Positions 1 through 9,330 are shown, numbered from the stretch's first letter. The stretch is 18,945 nt of DNA from Massilia sp. UBA2604 (GCA_002339265.1 DDKG01000190.1:1-18945); one strand, 5' to 3'. Notes: generated by a model not told the origin, from the letters alone. Made by a program: numbers and translations.

Positions 1-1
1 C

Positions 2-924
<923 letters not shown>

Positions 925-1028
925 GCAGGGGCTACCCGGGACGCATGCCATCAGGCGGAGCGCCACGCACGCGATTTAGCTGCTATGCTGTTTTCAAGTC
1001 GTCATGACAAGCGCCTCTGAATCCCGCT

Positions 1029-1958
1029 ATGCCTACCCTCCACGCCAACGGACTGCGCATCGCCTTCGACACCGCCGGTGATCCGAAAGCCACGCCACTG
1101 CTCCTGATCCATGGCCTCGGCATGCAGTTGACCAACTGGCCCGAAGAATTCGTCGAGGGCCTGGTCGAGCTGGGCTTTTACGTGATCCGTTTCGACCACC
1201 GCGATAGCGGCCTGTCGACCAAATTCGAGCAGGCTGGCACACCGAACCTGACCGTGGCCCGCATCAAGGCGGCGCTCGGCTGGCCGCTGCGCTCTCCGTA
1301 CGGCATCGATGACATGGCGGCCGACGCCCTCGGCGTGCTGTCGGCGCTGGGCGTGGCCCGGGCCCACCTGGTGGGCGTCTCGGTATTGGGCGGCATGATC
1401 GCCCAGCAGCTGGCGGCGCGCCATCCGCAGCGGGTGCTGAGCCTGACTTCGATCATGTCCACCAGCGGTCGCCGAAGCCTGCGGGGGCCGAGCACGAAAG
1501 TAGCCAAGGCGCTGGCCACCCGTCCCGCCGATCCGACCGATCTCGACAGCGTCATCGACCACACTGTCGGGCTGCTGCGGCTGCTCGGCAGCCCCTCATA
1601 TCCAACCCCGGACCGGCAGGTGCGCAAGCGCGTCACGCGCTCGATGCGGCGCTGCTATTGCCCAAGCGGCAGTTCGCGCCAGATGCTGGCGCTGCTTGCC
1701 GCCGGCGACCGCAGCGCGCTGCTGCCGGCGATCACGGCGCCCACCCTCGTCATCCATGGCGCCGCCGACCCACTGCTGCCCGTTGCCTGCGGCCAGGACG
1801 TGGCCAACCACATCGATGGCGCGCGCCTGGAGATCATCGAAGGCATGGGCCACGACTTGCCGCCGCAGCTGGTCGAGCGCATCCTTGCCTTGATCGACTC
1901 CCATGCGCGGGGTAAGATGTTGCCAGATTCCACACCCCGGCTCTTCGTCAAACAGTGA
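1029..1958 (+). CDS. alpha/beta-fold hydrolase with a one-residue insertion in the nucleophile elbow
   Basis: This is a 309-residue alpha/beta hydrolase of the family of small esterases and hydrolases whose substrates cannot be told from sequence. The oxyanion region LLLIHGLG is at residues 25-31 and FDHRDSGLS at 55-63. The nucleophile elbow reads GVSVLGGMIAQ, with Ser118. Most relatives have G-x-S-M-G-G here, so this protein carries one extra residue between the Ser and the GG pair. The acid is probably Asp247 (HGAADPLLP) and the base His275 (GMGHD), so the triad looks complete. The C-terminal tail from about residue 294 is polar. The gene ends in a GTGA overlap with the LD-carboxypeptidase gene, suggesting coupled translation. 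There is no convincing Shine-Dalgarno sequence before the ATG at 1029. Confident on fold, not on substrate or activity. Confidence 0.85.
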   Translation: MPTLHANGLRIAFDTAGDPKATPLLLIHGLGMQLTNWPEEFVEGLVELGFYVIRFDHRDSGLSTKFEQAGTPNLTVARIKAALGWPLRSPYGIDDMAADALGVLSALGVARAHLVGVSVLGGMIAQQLAARHPQRVLSLTSIMSTSGRRSLRGPSTKVAKALATRPADPTDLDSVIDHTVGLLRLLGSPSYPTPDRQVRKRVTRSMRRCYCPSGSSRQMLALLAAGDRSALLPAITAPTLVIHGAADPLLPVACGQDVANHIDGARLEIIEGMGHDLPPQLVERILALIDSHARGKMLPDSTPRLFVKQ

Positions 1959-2872
1959 TCATCTCCCGTCCCGGCATCGCCATCGTGGCGCCCGCCGGCT
2001 GCATTCCCGACCCATCGGCGCTTGAGCGCGCCATCGCGCGCCTTGAAGGGCAGGGCTTCCTGGTGCGTAATTACTACGAGCACAGCTGTTCCTACCTGCG
2101 CTTCGGCGGCACCGATGAGGCGCGCCTGGAACAACTGCACGCCGCCGTCGCCGACCCGGATGTTCATCTCATTATTGCCCTGCGTGGCGGCTATGGTATC
2201 AGCCGCCTGCTGCCGCGCATCGATTTCGAGGCGATCGCCGCCAGCGGCAAGATCGTGGTCGGCTTTTCCGACCTGACGGCCCTGCACATGGGCTTGATGG
2301 CGAAGGCGGGCGGCCTCAGTTACGCCGGGCCGATGATCGCGGGCGATTTCGGCGCGCCCGAGCCGGTCGCATTCACGCTCGACGATTTCTGGACCTGCCT
2401 GGCCGGCCCGACTCATACCATCACCGAATGCGTCGCCGGCAATCCCGCGCTCGACGTGCGCGGCACCGTCTGGGGCGGCAATCTCGCCATGATCGGCGCG
2501 ATGGTCGGCACACCTTACTTTCCGCGCATCGACGGCGGCATCCTGTGGTTCGAAGACATCGCCGAACATCCGTACCGGGTCGAGCGCCTGCTGCTGCAGC
2601 TGATGCAGGCGGGAGTCCTCGAGCGCCAGCAGGCCGTGGTGCTGGGCGACTTTTCCGGCTATCGCCTGGGGCCGCTCGACAATGGCTACGATTTCGACGC
2701 CATGCTGGCCTATCTGCGCCAGACCCTGCCGCTGCCGGTATTGACGGGCCTCTCCTTCGGCCACATCGAGCGCCGCGTCACCATCCCGTTCGGCGCTCAG
2801 GGCCACCTGGTGTCCGATGCCGACGGTTTCCGCCTGACCTTGTCCGACTATCCGACCTTGCGCCGCCCTTGA
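1955..2872 (+). CDS. ldcA: Muramoyltetrapeptide LD-carboxypeptidase (peptidase family S66)
   Basis: LdcA-type enzymes cleave the terminal D-Ala from murein tetrapeptides in the cytoplasm during peptidoglycan recycling. The product has 305 residues, the normal length. The Ser-Glu-His triad of family S66 can be placed: Ser105 in GFSDLTAL (family GxSD motif), Glu200 in ILWFEDIAEHPYRVER, and His270 in LSFGHIERRVTIPFG. The IALRGGYGISRLL segment at 74-86 is also a family hallmark. The start is GTG at 1955, overlapping the preceding hydrolase's TGA, and the protein then begins MIISRPGIAIVAPAG, matching the usual family N-terminus. Relatives include MccF, the microcin C immunity hydrolase; the lack of any microcin context makes LdcA more likely. 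Confidence 0.92.
   Translation: MIISRPGIAIVAPAGCIPDPSALERAIARLEGQGFLVRNYYEHSCSYLRFGGTDEARLEQLHAAVADPDVHLIIALRGGYGISRLLPRIDFEAIAASGKIVVGFSDLTALHMGLMAKAGGLSYAGPMIAGDFGAPEPVAFTLDDFWTCLAGPTHTITECVAGNPALDVRGTVWGGNLAMIGAMVGTPYFPRIDGGILWFEDIAEHPYRVERLLLQLMQAGVLERQQAVVLGDFSGYRLGPLDNGYDFDAMLAYLRQTLPLPVLTGLSFGHIERRVTIPFGAQGHLVSDADGFRLTLSDYPTLRRP
2048..2055 (+). other. KOPS-like octamer GGGCAGGG pointing toward dif
   Basis: This is an exact GGGNAGGG match inside the LD-carboxypeptidase gene, in the same orientation as the copy at 17505-17512. It is consistent with FtsK reading toward the dif site at the right end, but weak on its own. Confidence 0.25.
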
Positions 2873-2925
2873 GGCGCATGACTGTCCGGAATCCAGCCTT
2901 ATTCGCCTGGCAAGGCGCAGAATGG

Positions 2926-2931
2926 TAAAAT
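2926..2931 (+). promoter_or_regulatory. candidate -10 element upstream of ybiT
   Basis: TAAAAT sits about 40 bp before the ybiT start in a short AT-richer stretch that interrupts otherwise GC-rich DNA. This fits a sigma-70 -10 hexamer. Only a poor -35 (TTCGCC near 2902) can be matched at suitable spacing, so the promoter call is tentative. Confidence 0.35.
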
Positions 2932-2967
2932 AGCCGGTTAATCAAATATGCTTTTTGGGGTAATACA

Positions 2968-4566
2968 GTGCTATCCACAGCCAATATCACGATGCAATTC
3001 GGCGCCAAGCCGCTGTTCGAGAACATTTCCGTCAAATTTGGCGAAGGCAACCGCTATGGCCTGATCGGCGCCAACGGCTGCGGCAAGTCGACCTTCATGA
3101 AGATCCTGGGCGGCGACTTGGAACCGTCGGCCGGCAACGTCAGCCTCGATCCGGGCGAGCGCCTCGGCAAGCTGCGCCAGGACCAGTTCGCCTACGAAGA
3201 CGTGCGCGTGCTGGACGTCGTCATGATGGGCCACACCGAGCTGTGGAATGCGATCGCCGAACGCGATGCGATCTACGCCAACCCGGAAGCGACCGACGAC
3301 GACTACATGAAGGCTGCCGAGCTCGAAGGCAAAGTGGCCGAATACGACGGCTACTCGGCCGAGGCGCGCGCCGGCGAACTGCTGCTGGGCCTGGAAATCT
3401 CCACCGACCTGCACCAGGGTCCGATGAGCGCCGTGGCGCCGGGCTGGAAGCTGCGCGTGCTGCTGGCCCAGGCCCTGTTCTCGAACCCGGACATCCTGCT
3501 GCTCGACGAACCGACCAACAACCTGGACATCAACACGATCCGCTGGCTGGAAAACATGCTCAACGAGCGTAACTCCACCATGATCATCATTTCCCACGAT
3601 CGCCACTTCCTGAACCAGGTCTGCACCCACGTGGCCGACATGGACTACGGCACTCTGAAGGTCTATCCGGGCAACTACGACGACTACATGCTGGCCTCGA
3701 CCCAGGCCCGCAACCAGCAACTGGCGAACAATGCCAAGGCCAAGGAAAAAGTCGCCGAGCTGCAGGACTTCGTGCGCCGCTTCTCGGCCAACAAGTCGAA
3801 GGCGCGCCAGGCGACCTCGCGCGCCAAACAGATCGACAAGATCAAGATCGAGGAATTCAAACCATCCTCGCGCGCCTATCCGTTCGTGCGTTTCGAAGGC
3901 GAGAAGAAGCTGCACCGCCTGGCGGTGGAAGCCGAGAACATCTCGAAAGCCTATGATCGCCAACTGTTCAAGAACTTCTCGATCATGGTCGAGGCGGGTG
4001 AGCGCATCGCGATCATCGGCGCCAACGGCGCCGGTAAAACCACGCTGCTGCGTTCGATCGGCGGCGACCTGTGCGGCCTGCAGCCGGACACCGGCCGCGT
4101 GAAGTGGGCCGAGAACGCCAACCCAGGCTATATGCCGCAGGATCCGACCGAGGAATTCGCCAGCGGCGAAACGCTGACCGACTGGATGGGCAAGTGGACG
4201 CAAGAGGGCGACGACGACCAGGCCGTGCGCTCGATCCTGGGCCGCCTGCTGTTCGGCGGCGACGAAGTCAAGAAGTCGGTCAAGGTGCTGTCCGGCGGTG
4301 AAAAGGGCCGCATGATGTACGGCAAGCTGATGCTGGGCCGTCACAACGTGCTGCTGCTGGACGAGCCGACCAACCACATGGACATGGAATCGATCGAATC
4401 GCTGAACATCGCGCTCGACAAGTATGCCGGCACGTTGATCTTCGTCTCGCACGACCGTGAGTTCGTGTCCTCGCTGGCCACTCGCGTCATCGAGATCCGC
4501 GAGAACGACGTGGTCGACTTCCAGGGCAACTACGAGGAATACCTGCGCAGCCAGGGCATCGACTGA
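2968..4566 (+). CDS. ybiT: ABC-F family ribosome-associated ATPase YbiT
   Basis: This is a soluble twin-ATPase ABC-F protein without membrane segments. ABC-F proteins bind the ribosomal E-site region and modulate translation; YbiT is one of the four E. coli paralogues. The 532-residue length and almost every block match YbiT as I know it, including the opening [20 protein letters not shown]. First domain: Walker A GANGCGKS 34-41, Walker B LLLDEP 177-182, switch His 210. Its signature is replaced by APGWK (157-161), which YbiT orthologues share, so this is not damage. The interdomain linker spans about 245-315 and is Lys/Arg/Gln-rich. Second domain: Walker A GANGAGKT 351-358, signature LSGGE 441-445, Walker B LLLDEP 462-467, switch His 495. 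The start is GTG at 2968 with a GGGG stretch about 8 nt upstream. The gene probably has its own promoter and ends before a strong GC hairpin. Confidence 0.96.
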   Translation: MLSTANITMQFGAKPLFENISVKFGEGNRYGLIGANGCGKSTFMKILGGDLEPSAGNVSLDPGERLGKLRQDQFAYEDVRVLDVVMMGHTELWNAIAERDAIYANPEATDDDYMKAAELEGKVAEYDGYSAEARAGELLLGLEISTDLHQGPMSAVAPGWKLRVLLAQALFSNPDILLLDEPTNNLDINTIRWLENMLNERNSTMIIISHDRHFLNQVCTHVADMDYGTLKVYPGNYDDYMLASTQARNQQLANNAKAKEKVAELQDFVRRFSANKSKARQATSRAKQIDKIKIEEFKPSSRAYPFVRFEGEKKLHRLAVEAENISKAYDRQLFKNFSIMVEAGERIAIIGANGAGKTTLLRSIGGDLCGLQPDTGRVKWAENANPGYMPQDPTEEFASGETLTDWMGKWTQEGDDDQAVRSILGRLLFGGDEVKKSVKVLSGGEKGRMMYGKLMLGRHNVLLLDEPTNHMDMESIESLNIALDKYAGTLIFVSHDREFVSSLATRVIEIRENDVVDFQGNYEEYLRSQGID

Positions 4567-4585
4567 TCGTTTCATGAAGTGAGAC

Positions 4586-4605
4586 GGCGGGGCTGCGGCC
4601 CCGCC
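4586..4605 (+). terminator. GC hairpin with UNCG-type tetraloop between ybiT and nadA
   Basis: GGCGGGGC (4586-4593) pairs perfectly with GCCCCGCC (4598-4605) around the loop TGCG. In RNA the closing C(UGCG)G belongs to the very stable UNCG tetraloop class. It lies 20 nt after the ybiT stop and 21 nt before the nadA start. No T-tract follows, so it is not a classical intrinsic terminator. It could protect the ybiT 3' end or reduce read-through into nadA. Confidence 0.5.
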
Positions 4606-4626
4606 AGCGCGAGGAGACAGGCGACC

Positions 4627-5766
4627 ATGAACGCCGTGACAGTACCAATCAAGACCTTTGAATACGACCGGCCCCAGGCCGGCATGGCCTGCACCGCCGA
4701 GGCCTGGGCGAAAGTCCCGAGCGCGCCGGAACTGGCCGAGCGCGCCGAACTAAAGGAACGCATCCGCCGGCTCCTGAAAGAAAAGGGCGCCGTGCTGGTG
4801 GCCCACTATTACGTGGACGCCGACCTGCAAGACCTGGCCGAGGAAACCGGTGGCTGCGTCTCGGATTCGCTGGAGATGGCGCGCTTCGGCCGTGACCATG
4901 CCGCCCAGACCCTGGTGGTGGCCGGCGTGCGCTTCATGGGCGAGACCGCCAAGATCCTGAGCCCCGAAAAAACCATCCTGATGCCCGACCTCGACGCGAC
5001 CTGCTCGCTCGACCTGGGTTGCCCGGCCGACGAATTCGCCGCCTTCTGCGACCAGCATCCGGACCGCACCGTCGTCGTGTATGCCAATACCAGCGCCGCC
5101 GTGAAGGCGCGCGCCGACTGGATGGTGACCTCGTCGATCGGCCTGGACATCGTGGCCGAGCTGCACGCCCAGGGCAAGAAGATCCTGTGGGCGCCCGACC
5201 GCCACCTGGGTTCGTATATCCAGGCCAAGACCGGCGCCGACATGCTGCTATGGCAGGGCTCTTGCCTGGTGCACGACGAATTCAAGGGCATCGAGCTCGA
5301 CCTGCTGAAGGCCGAGTACCCGAATGCGAAAGTGCTGGTGCACCCCGAGTCGCCGGCCAATGTCGTGGCCCAGGCCGACGCGGTCGGCTCGACCACCCAG
5401 CTGATCAACGCGGCCCAGACCATGGACGCGACCCATTTTATCGTCGCCACCGACAACGGCATCCTGCACAAGATGCGGATGGCGGCGCCGGGCAAGACCT
5501 TCATCGAGGCGCCGACCGCCGGCAACAGCGCGACCTGCAAGAGCTGCGCGCACTGCCCTTGGATGGCGATGAACGGTCTGCGCAACCTGGCTGACGTGCT
5601 GGAGTCGGGCGCCAACCAGGTGCATGTCGATCCAGCCGTTGGCCTGCAAGCCAAGCGTTCGATCGACCGCATGCTCGACTTCGCCACCGCCAAGCGCGCC
5701 AAGGCGCTGCCGACCGGCAAACTGGAAAACAATGCCCCGATGTTTTCGGGGGTAGGACCGGCATGA
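4627..5766 (+). CDS. nadA: Quinolinate synthase NadA (4Fe-4S)
   Basis: NadA condenses iminoaspartate with dihydroxyacetone phosphate to quinolinate, the second step of de novo NAD synthesis. The start is set at ATG 4627 because GAGGAGA lies 9 nt upstream; a GTG at 4579 would run through the intergenic hairpin and is unlikely. The product has 379 residues, the longer type with a short N-terminal extension compared with E. coli. Three cluster-ligating Cys can be placed: Cys126 (DLDATCSL), Cys213 ([11 protein letters not shown]) and Cys310, the last Cys of [13 protein letters not shown]. The extra Cys304 and Cys307 of that motif are also present, as in E. coli. Substrate-site segments VAHYY (58-62) and VHPE (238-241) are visible. 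The stop overlaps the nadC start (ATGA), which indicates coupling. Confidence 0.96.
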   Translation: MNAVTVPIKTFEYDRPQAGMACTAEAWAKVPSAPELAERAELKERIRRLLKEKGAVLVAHYYVDADLQDLAEETGGCVSDSLEMARFGRDHAAQTLVVAGVRFMGETAKILSPEKTILMPDLDATCSLDLGCPADEFAAFCDQHPDRTVVVYANTSAAVKARADWMVTSSIGLDIVAELHAQGKKILWAPDRHLGSYIQAKTGADMLLWQGSCLVHDEFKGIELDLLKAEYPNAKVLVHPESPANVVAQADAVGSTTQLINAAQTMDATHFIVATDNGILHKMRMAAPGKTFIEAPTAGNSATCKSCAHCPWMAMNGLRNLADVLESGANQVHVDPAVGLQAKRSIDRMLDFATAKRAKALPTGKLENNAPMFSGVGPA

Positions 5767-6626
5767 CCACTCTCAGAAATCCCCACGCCCAGTTCGACGA
5801 CAAGCTGCAGGCCGCCTTCGAGCAGAATATCCTGGCCGCGCTGCTGGAAGACGTCGGCACCGGCGACCTGACCGGCAAGCTGGTCCCCAACGACACCCGC
5901 GTCACGGCCCGCGTCATCGTGCGTGAAACCGCCGTGCTGTGCGGCGCCCCGTGGTTCGAAGGCCTGATGCTGGCGGTCGACCAGGATACCGAGATCGACT
6001 GGCACTATGCCGAAGGCGACTTGATGGCCGCCGACAGCGCGGTCTGCACGATCGCCGCCAATCCGCGTTCGCTGCTCACCGCCGAACGGGGCGCGCTGAA
6101 CTTCATGCAGTTGCTGTCGGGCGTGGCAACGGCGACCCGCCGCTATGTCGACGTCATTGCCGGCACCAATGCGGCGATCCTCGACACCCGCAAGACTTTA
6201 CCCGGCCTGCGTCTGGCCCAGAAGTATGCGGTACGCGTCGGCGGCGGCAAGAACCAGCGCATGGCGCTGTATGACGGCATCCTGATCAAGGAAAACCATA
6301 TCGCGGCGGCGAGCGGCGTGACGGCCGCGCTGCAGGCGGCGGCCGCATTGAATTCCGGCGCACCGGTGCAGATCGAGGTCGAGACCATTGCCCAGCTTAA
6401 GGAGGCCCTGGACGCCGGCGTCAAATCGGTCCTGCTCGACAACTTCGACCTGGCGCGCATGCGCGAGGCGGTCAAGTTAAATGCCGGCCGCGCGCTGCTC
6501 GAGGCTTCCGGCGGCATCAATATGGAAACCGTGCGCGCGATCGCCGAAACGGGCGTGGACCGCATCTCGATCGGCAGCCTGACCAAGGACGTGCGCGCGA
6601 CCGACTATTCGCTGCGCATCGTTTAA
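5763..6626 (+). CDS. nadC: Nicotinate-nucleotide diphosphorylase (carboxylating), NadC
   Basis: NadC joins quinolinate and PRPP to give nicotinate mononucleotide, CO2 and pyrophosphate, the third step of the de novo NAD pathway. At 287 residues it has the usual size. Diagnostic blocks appear in order: GDLTG near 34-38, [16 protein letters not shown] near 108-123, [52 protein letters not shown] and the phosphate-binding DRISIGSLT at the end. These include the conserved Arg, His and Lys residues that bind quinolinate and the Glu/Asp that bind PRPP. The gene overlaps nadA by 4 bp, with GGGGGTAGGA just upstream acting as ribosome binding site. A small membrane protein follows 23 bp downstream on the same strand. 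Confidence 0.97.
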   Translation: MTTLRNPHAQFDDKLQAAFEQNILAALLEDVGTGDLTGKLVPNDTRVTARVIVRETAVLCGAPWFEGLMLAVDQDTEIDWHYAEGDLMAADSAVCTIAANPRSLLTAERGALNFMQLLSGVATATRRYVDVIAGTNAAILDTRKTLPGLRLAQKYAVRVGGGKNQRMALYDGILIKENHIAAASGVTAALQAAAALNSGAPVQIEVETIAQLKEALDAGVKSVLLDNFDLARMREAVKLNAGRALLEASGGINMETVRAIAETGVDRISIGSLTKDVRATDYSLRIV

Positions 6627-6649
6627 CCCATTATTCTCGCAAGGTTTTC

Positions 6650-6970
6650 ATGACGACTTCCACCAAGTTGAAACGTTCGCTCGGCTTCCGCCTGTTCTGG
6701 CTCGGCTTCGGCCTTCTGCTGGGCGTGCCCCAGCTCCTCGACGGCATCATGTACGGCATGAAGGGCGAGCTGTTCTTCGGCATCGGCATGCTGCTGGTCG
6801 GCATCCGCGGTTTCCTGCGCCCGGTGGTGCTGGGCCGTGCGATGGCGCTCAAGCGCGACGACTCGGCCGAAGCGTCGTCGATCGGTTCGACCTCGGTCCA
6901 CGCCGTGCTGTCGCTGGCGATGGCGGCCAGCCTGTTCGCTGGCCTGGCCATCAAACTCGGCAACAGCTAA
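6650..6970 (+). CDS. small predicted inner-membrane protein, function unknown
   Basis: This 106-residue protein is not one I recognise. Three hydrophobic stretches can be seen, at about residues 12-34, 41-62 and 83-102, separated by short charged or polar loops (GMKGE near 36-40 and KRDDSAEASS near 68-77). A basic N-terminus (KLKRS) suggests an N-in topology. AAGG lies 6 nt before the ATG. It starts 23 bp after nadC and is probably the last gene of the nadA-nadC transcript, so a link to pyridine nucleotide metabolism is possible, but nothing in the protein itself shows it. The 355-bp repeat region follows. Confidence 0.75.
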   Translation: MTTSTKLKRSLGFRLFWLGFGLLLGVPQLLDGIMYGMKGELFFGIGMLLVGIRGFLRPVVLGRAMALKRDDSAEASSIGSTSVHAVLSLAMAASLFAGLAIKLGNS

Positions 6971-6996
6971 ACCTTCGGCCCACTCCGCGCAATCAC

Positions 6997-7030
6997 CGTC
7001 GTCCCCGCGAAGGCGCACTGGTGTGCGGGA
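6997..7030 (+). repeat. degenerate REP/dRS3-like palindromic repeat, copy 1
   Basis: The left half (CGTCGTCCCCGCGAAGGCG) matches the local repeat family in forward orientation. The right arm is altered: a small nested hairpin (CGCAC-TGGT-GTGCG, 7014-7027) replaces the normal loop before GCGGG closes the outer stem. It looks like a rearranged copy. Confidence 0.6.
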
Positions 7031-7072
7031 TAATTTCACGCCTCTGAAATATAAAGAGTCATAGCTAAAACC

Positions 7073-7103
7073 ACGTCGTTCCCGCGAAGGCGGGAACCCA
7101 AGT
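7073..7103 (+). repeat. REP/dRS3-like palindromic repeat, copy 2
   Basis: This is a full copy in forward orientation: a stem of TTCCCGC and GCGGGAA around GAAG, flanked by ACGTCG on the left and CCCAAGT on the right. It is the inverted partner of the copy at 7181-7212, about 78 bp away. Confidence 0.85.
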
Positions 7104-7180
7104 GTCGCCAGCCAGCGGCCTTAAAATCGACCTCCGATGGACGTTGGGGCCAAGTTGGAGGATGAACATTCTGTGACTTC

Positions 7181-7212
7181 ACTTGGATTCCCGCCTGCGC
7201 GGGAATGACGTG
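7181..7212 (-). repeat. REP/dRS3-like palindromic repeat, copy 3 (inverted)
   Basis: This is the reverse complement of copy 2 with a few substitutions. Its core is ATTCCC-N8-GGGAAT (7187-7206 region), the pattern of the Neisseria dRS3 family. CACTTGG on the left and GACGTG on the right match the outer parts of copy 2 read backwards. Confidence 0.85.
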
Positions 7213-7243
7213 CATACTTTGCGAATAAATATTCCGGACGCTA

Positions 7244-7270
7244 GTGCGCGAAGGCGGGGACCCAATTTTG
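7244..7270 (+). repeat. partial REP/dRS3-like repeat, copy 4
   Basis: The segment GCGAAGGCGGGGACCCAA matches the right two-thirds of the repeat in forward orientation. The left arm is lost: TAGTGC stands where TCCCC would be expected. It is paired in inverted orientation with copy 5. Confidence 0.7.
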
Positions 7271-7296
7271 CTGGCGTCTCGATAACGCAAGCAGAC

Positions 7297-7327
7297 CTTG
7301 GGTCCCCGCCTCCGCGGGGACGACGTC
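7297..7327 (-). repeat. REP/dRS3-like palindromic repeat, copy 5 (inverted)
   Basis: This full inverted copy has TCCCCGC and GCGGGGA as stem around CTCC, flanked by CTTGGG and CGACGTC. It ends inside the stop codon of the minus-strand hydrolase gene (TCA at 7326-7328), so the repeat supplies part of that gene's termination codon and the 3' end of its mRNA. Confidence 0.85.
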
Positions 7328-8372
7328 ACACTCCGCTTTCCCTGGCCGCCGCCAGCGCATTCTCGCGCGCAGTAGGTATATGCGCCGCCCCGCCGACCTG
7401 GGCCGCGATCGCATCGATCGCCCCCAGCACCTTGCCCGGCTCGGCGTAATGCAGCATATGGCCGACGCCCGGCGTCACCGACAACTCACTATGCCGCAGC
7501 GCCGCGTGCAGCCGCTCGGCATTGTGCCCGCAATCGCAGACGCCGTCCTGGGTGCCGGACAGGATCTGGACCGGCACCTTCAGCCTTCCATAGCGCCGCG
7601 CCAGGGACATCGCGGCCGGCACCATCAGGCTCGAATCGGCGGCGTTCGCGCGTAGCTGGCCCGGACGCAGCGACATCCACGGCGACACTTGGCGGAAGCG
7701 TTCCGACACCGGCAGCGGCGCAAACGCGCGGCCAACCGCGGCCGGCCAGACCAGGCGGCCGGCCAGCGGCGCGACCGTATAGCGCAGCGCGTCGCCCACC
7801 AGCGGCACGGCCGGCGGCGCGCCGACCATCACGTCCATGCGCACGCTCGGATAGTAGTAGCCCGACACAAGCACCAGTCCCCGCACGAAATCCGGCACCT
7901 GCAGACCCATATTCAAGGCCACCAGCGTGCCCCAGGAGTGACCGGCGACGATGGCGCTGTCGACCTCGAGCTCCTGCAGTGCATGATGCAACAGGCGCGC
8001 CTGTTTGTCGGGCGTCCACACCGTGCTGCGCGGCCGCTCGCTGTAGCCGAAGCCGGGCCGGTCGAAGGCGATCACACGGTAATGCTCGGCGGCGGCCTCC
8101 AGCAGGCCGCTGTGTTCCCAGTCGCTGGCATCGACGCCGTTGCCGTGCAAGAGCACCAGCACCGGCCCCTGGCCGCGCTCCAGGTAATGGAGCTTGACGC
8201 CGTCGACCGTGATGAACCTGCCGGTCGGCGGATGGTCGCGTTCGGCGCGCCTTGCCTTGGCCCTTACAAACAGCCAGGACGCCAGCAAGCCAAGGCCGGC
8301 AAGGGCGGCGCCTGTCGACAGGCGTTGCGCGGTGCTTGGTTTTCCACTTGTGCTTCGATGCATGCTGATCAC
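7326..8372 (-). CDS. membrane-anchored alpha/beta hydrolase
   Basis: This is a 348-residue alpha/beta hydrolase with an N-terminal hydrophobic segment (about residues 19-36) followed by a cluster of Arg/Lys (RAKARRAER), likely a signal anchor. Catalytic elements are canonical: HGNG oxyanion loop 76-79, FDRPGFGYSERP 103-114, nucleophile elbow GHSWG with Ser146, likely acid Asp276 (GTQDGVCDCGHN) and base His305 (PGVGHMLHY). This layout resembles epoxide hydrolases, haloperoxidases and lipases, and the substrate is unknown. The start is taken as GTG at 8372, forming GTGA with the upstream sir2 stop and preceded by AGGGGGA; ATG at 8363 is the alternative. It is the last gene of the nadB-eamA-sir2-hydrolase series. 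Confidence 0.88.
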   Translation of the reverse strand: MISMHRSTSGKPSTAQRLSTGAALAGLGLLASWLFVRAKARRAERDHPPTGRFITVDGVKLHYLERGQGPVLVLLHGNGVDASDWEHSGLLEAAAEHYRVIAFDRPGFGYSERPRSTVWTPDKQARLLHHALQELEVDSAIVAGHSWGTLVALNMGLQVPDFVRGLVLVSGYYYPSVRMDVMVGAPPAVPLVGDALRYTVAPLAGRLVWPAAVGRAFAPLPVSERFRQVSPWMSLRPGQLRANAADSSLMVPAAMSLARRYGRLKVPVQILSGTQDGVCDCGHNAERLHAALRHSELSVTPGVGHMLHYAEPGKVLGAIDAIAAQVGGAAHIPTARENALAAARESGV

Positions 8373-9262
8373 ATGGTCCCCCTATGGTCGATAAGGTCGG
8401 AAAGCGGCGTGGGCTGGTGAGCGTCCAGCAGTTGCGCCACCTGCGGCAGGAACTGTTCGGCCGAAGCTTCGATCTTCAGCGCCAGCATGTCATCCGCACG
8501 CGTGCGGCCGAGATTAACCGCGGCAATCGGTTTGCCGGCCGCCTGCGCCAGGCGACAGAAGCGGAAGCCCGAATACACCATCAGCGACGACCCGACGACC
8601 AGCAGCGCATCGGCCGCCTCCATCTGGGCCAGCGCACAGGCGGTGCGCGCCGGCGGGACGTTGTCGCCGAAAAAGACGACGTCCGGCATCAGGACGCCGC
8701 CGCAGTGCACGCAGGCGGGAATCTCGACGCCGGTAACGGCGTCCGGATCGAGCGCCGCGTCGCCATCCGGCAGCGGCGTCGCCATCGCCTGCAGCAGGGC
8801 CGGATTGGCGAATTCGAGCTGGGTCTGCACAAAAGCGCGCGGGAAGCGCGCGCCGCAGCCCAGGCAACTCACATGGTGGATATTGCCGTGCAATTCGAGC
8901 AGGGCGTGGCTGCCGGCCTGCTGGTGCAGGCCATCCACGTTCTGGGTCAATATGAAGCCGAGCCGGCCGCCCGCTTCGAGCGCGGCCAGGGCCCGGTGCC
9001 CCGCATTGGGGGCGGCGCGCGCCAGCAGCGGCCAGCCGACCATGCTGCGCGCCCAGTAGCGGCGCTGGATCGCGCGGTCGCGCCGGAATTCCGGCCCCTG
9101 GATCGGCAGCCGGCCACGGCGCACGCCGTCACGGTCGCGGTAGTCGGGGATGCCGGAGCCGGTCGACAGGCCCGCCCCGGTCAGGACCAGCGTCCGGGGA
9201 TGCCGTTCGATGAAGGACGCGAGTGCGTCCGCGCCGTCTTGCGTACTGAAACCTTCCGCCAT
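8369..9262 (-). CDS. NAD-dependent protein deacylase, Sir2 family (class II / SIRT4-like)
   Basis: Sirtuins remove acyl groups from lysines (some transfer ADP-ribose), using NAD and releasing nicotinamide. The 297-residue product carries the NAD-binding motif GAGLSTGSGIPDYRD (29-43), TQNVDGLH (106-113), catalytic His125 in ELHGN, two zinc Cys pairs (133/136 and 184/187), MPDVVFFGD (192-200) and GSS (224-226). The GAGxSTxSGIPDYR form is typical of the class II group that includes SIRT4, as opposed to CobB-type class III. The start at 9262 is chosen for GGGAGGA about 9 nt upstream; an in-frame ATG at 9280 lies on that Shine-Dalgarno sequence. The stop overlaps the hydrolase start. Its position downstream of nadB and an EamA gene ties an NAD consumer to NAD synthesis. 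The substrate is unknown. Confidence 0.94.
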   Translation of the reverse strand: MAEGFSTQDGADALASFIERHPRTLVLTGAGLSTGSGIPDYRDRDGVRRGRLPIQGPEFRRDRAIQRRYWARSMVGWPLLARAAPNAGHRALAALEAGGRLGFILTQNVDGLHQQAGSHALLELHGNIHHVSCLGCGARFPRAFVQTQLEFANPALLQAMATPLPDGDAALDPDAVTGVEIPACVHCGGVLMPDVVFFGDNVPPARTACALAQMEAADALLVVGSSLMVYSGFRFCRLAQAAGKPIAAVNLGRTRADDMLALKIEASAEQFLPQVAQLLDAHQPTPLSDLIDHRGTM

Positions 9263-9275
9263 GCCGAAAAATCCT

Positions 9276-9287
9276 CCCATGCATGGG
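9276..9287. repeat. 12-bp perfect palindrome overlapping the sir2 Shine-Dalgarno
   Basis: CCCATGCATGGG is a perfect palindrome. Its last GGG, read on the minus strand, is the start of GGGAGGA, the ribosome binding site of the sir2 gene. It could be an operator or a weak hairpin affecting initiation; there is no direct evidence for either. Confidence 0.35.
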
Positions 9288-9330
9288 ATCGTAGCACCGG
9301 CCAATCGGGGCCGACACACGATTCCGGTGC

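Noticed and set aside
1655..2806. Long minus-strand frame across the hydrolase and LD-carboxypeptidase genes
   Set aside because: It is antisense to two recognisable enzymes. Composition is typical of a shadow frame.
2971..4575. Long minus-strand frame opposite ybiT (534 codons)
   Set aside because: It is a high-GC mirror frame of a strongly conserved gene, rich in Val/Gly/Asp/His/Gln with no domain and no ribosome binding site.
7689..8420. Plus-strand frame of 243 codons opposite the anchored hydrolase
   Set aside because: It is antisense to a gene with a complete catalytic triad, and the peptide is dominated by Arg/His/Gln with no motif.
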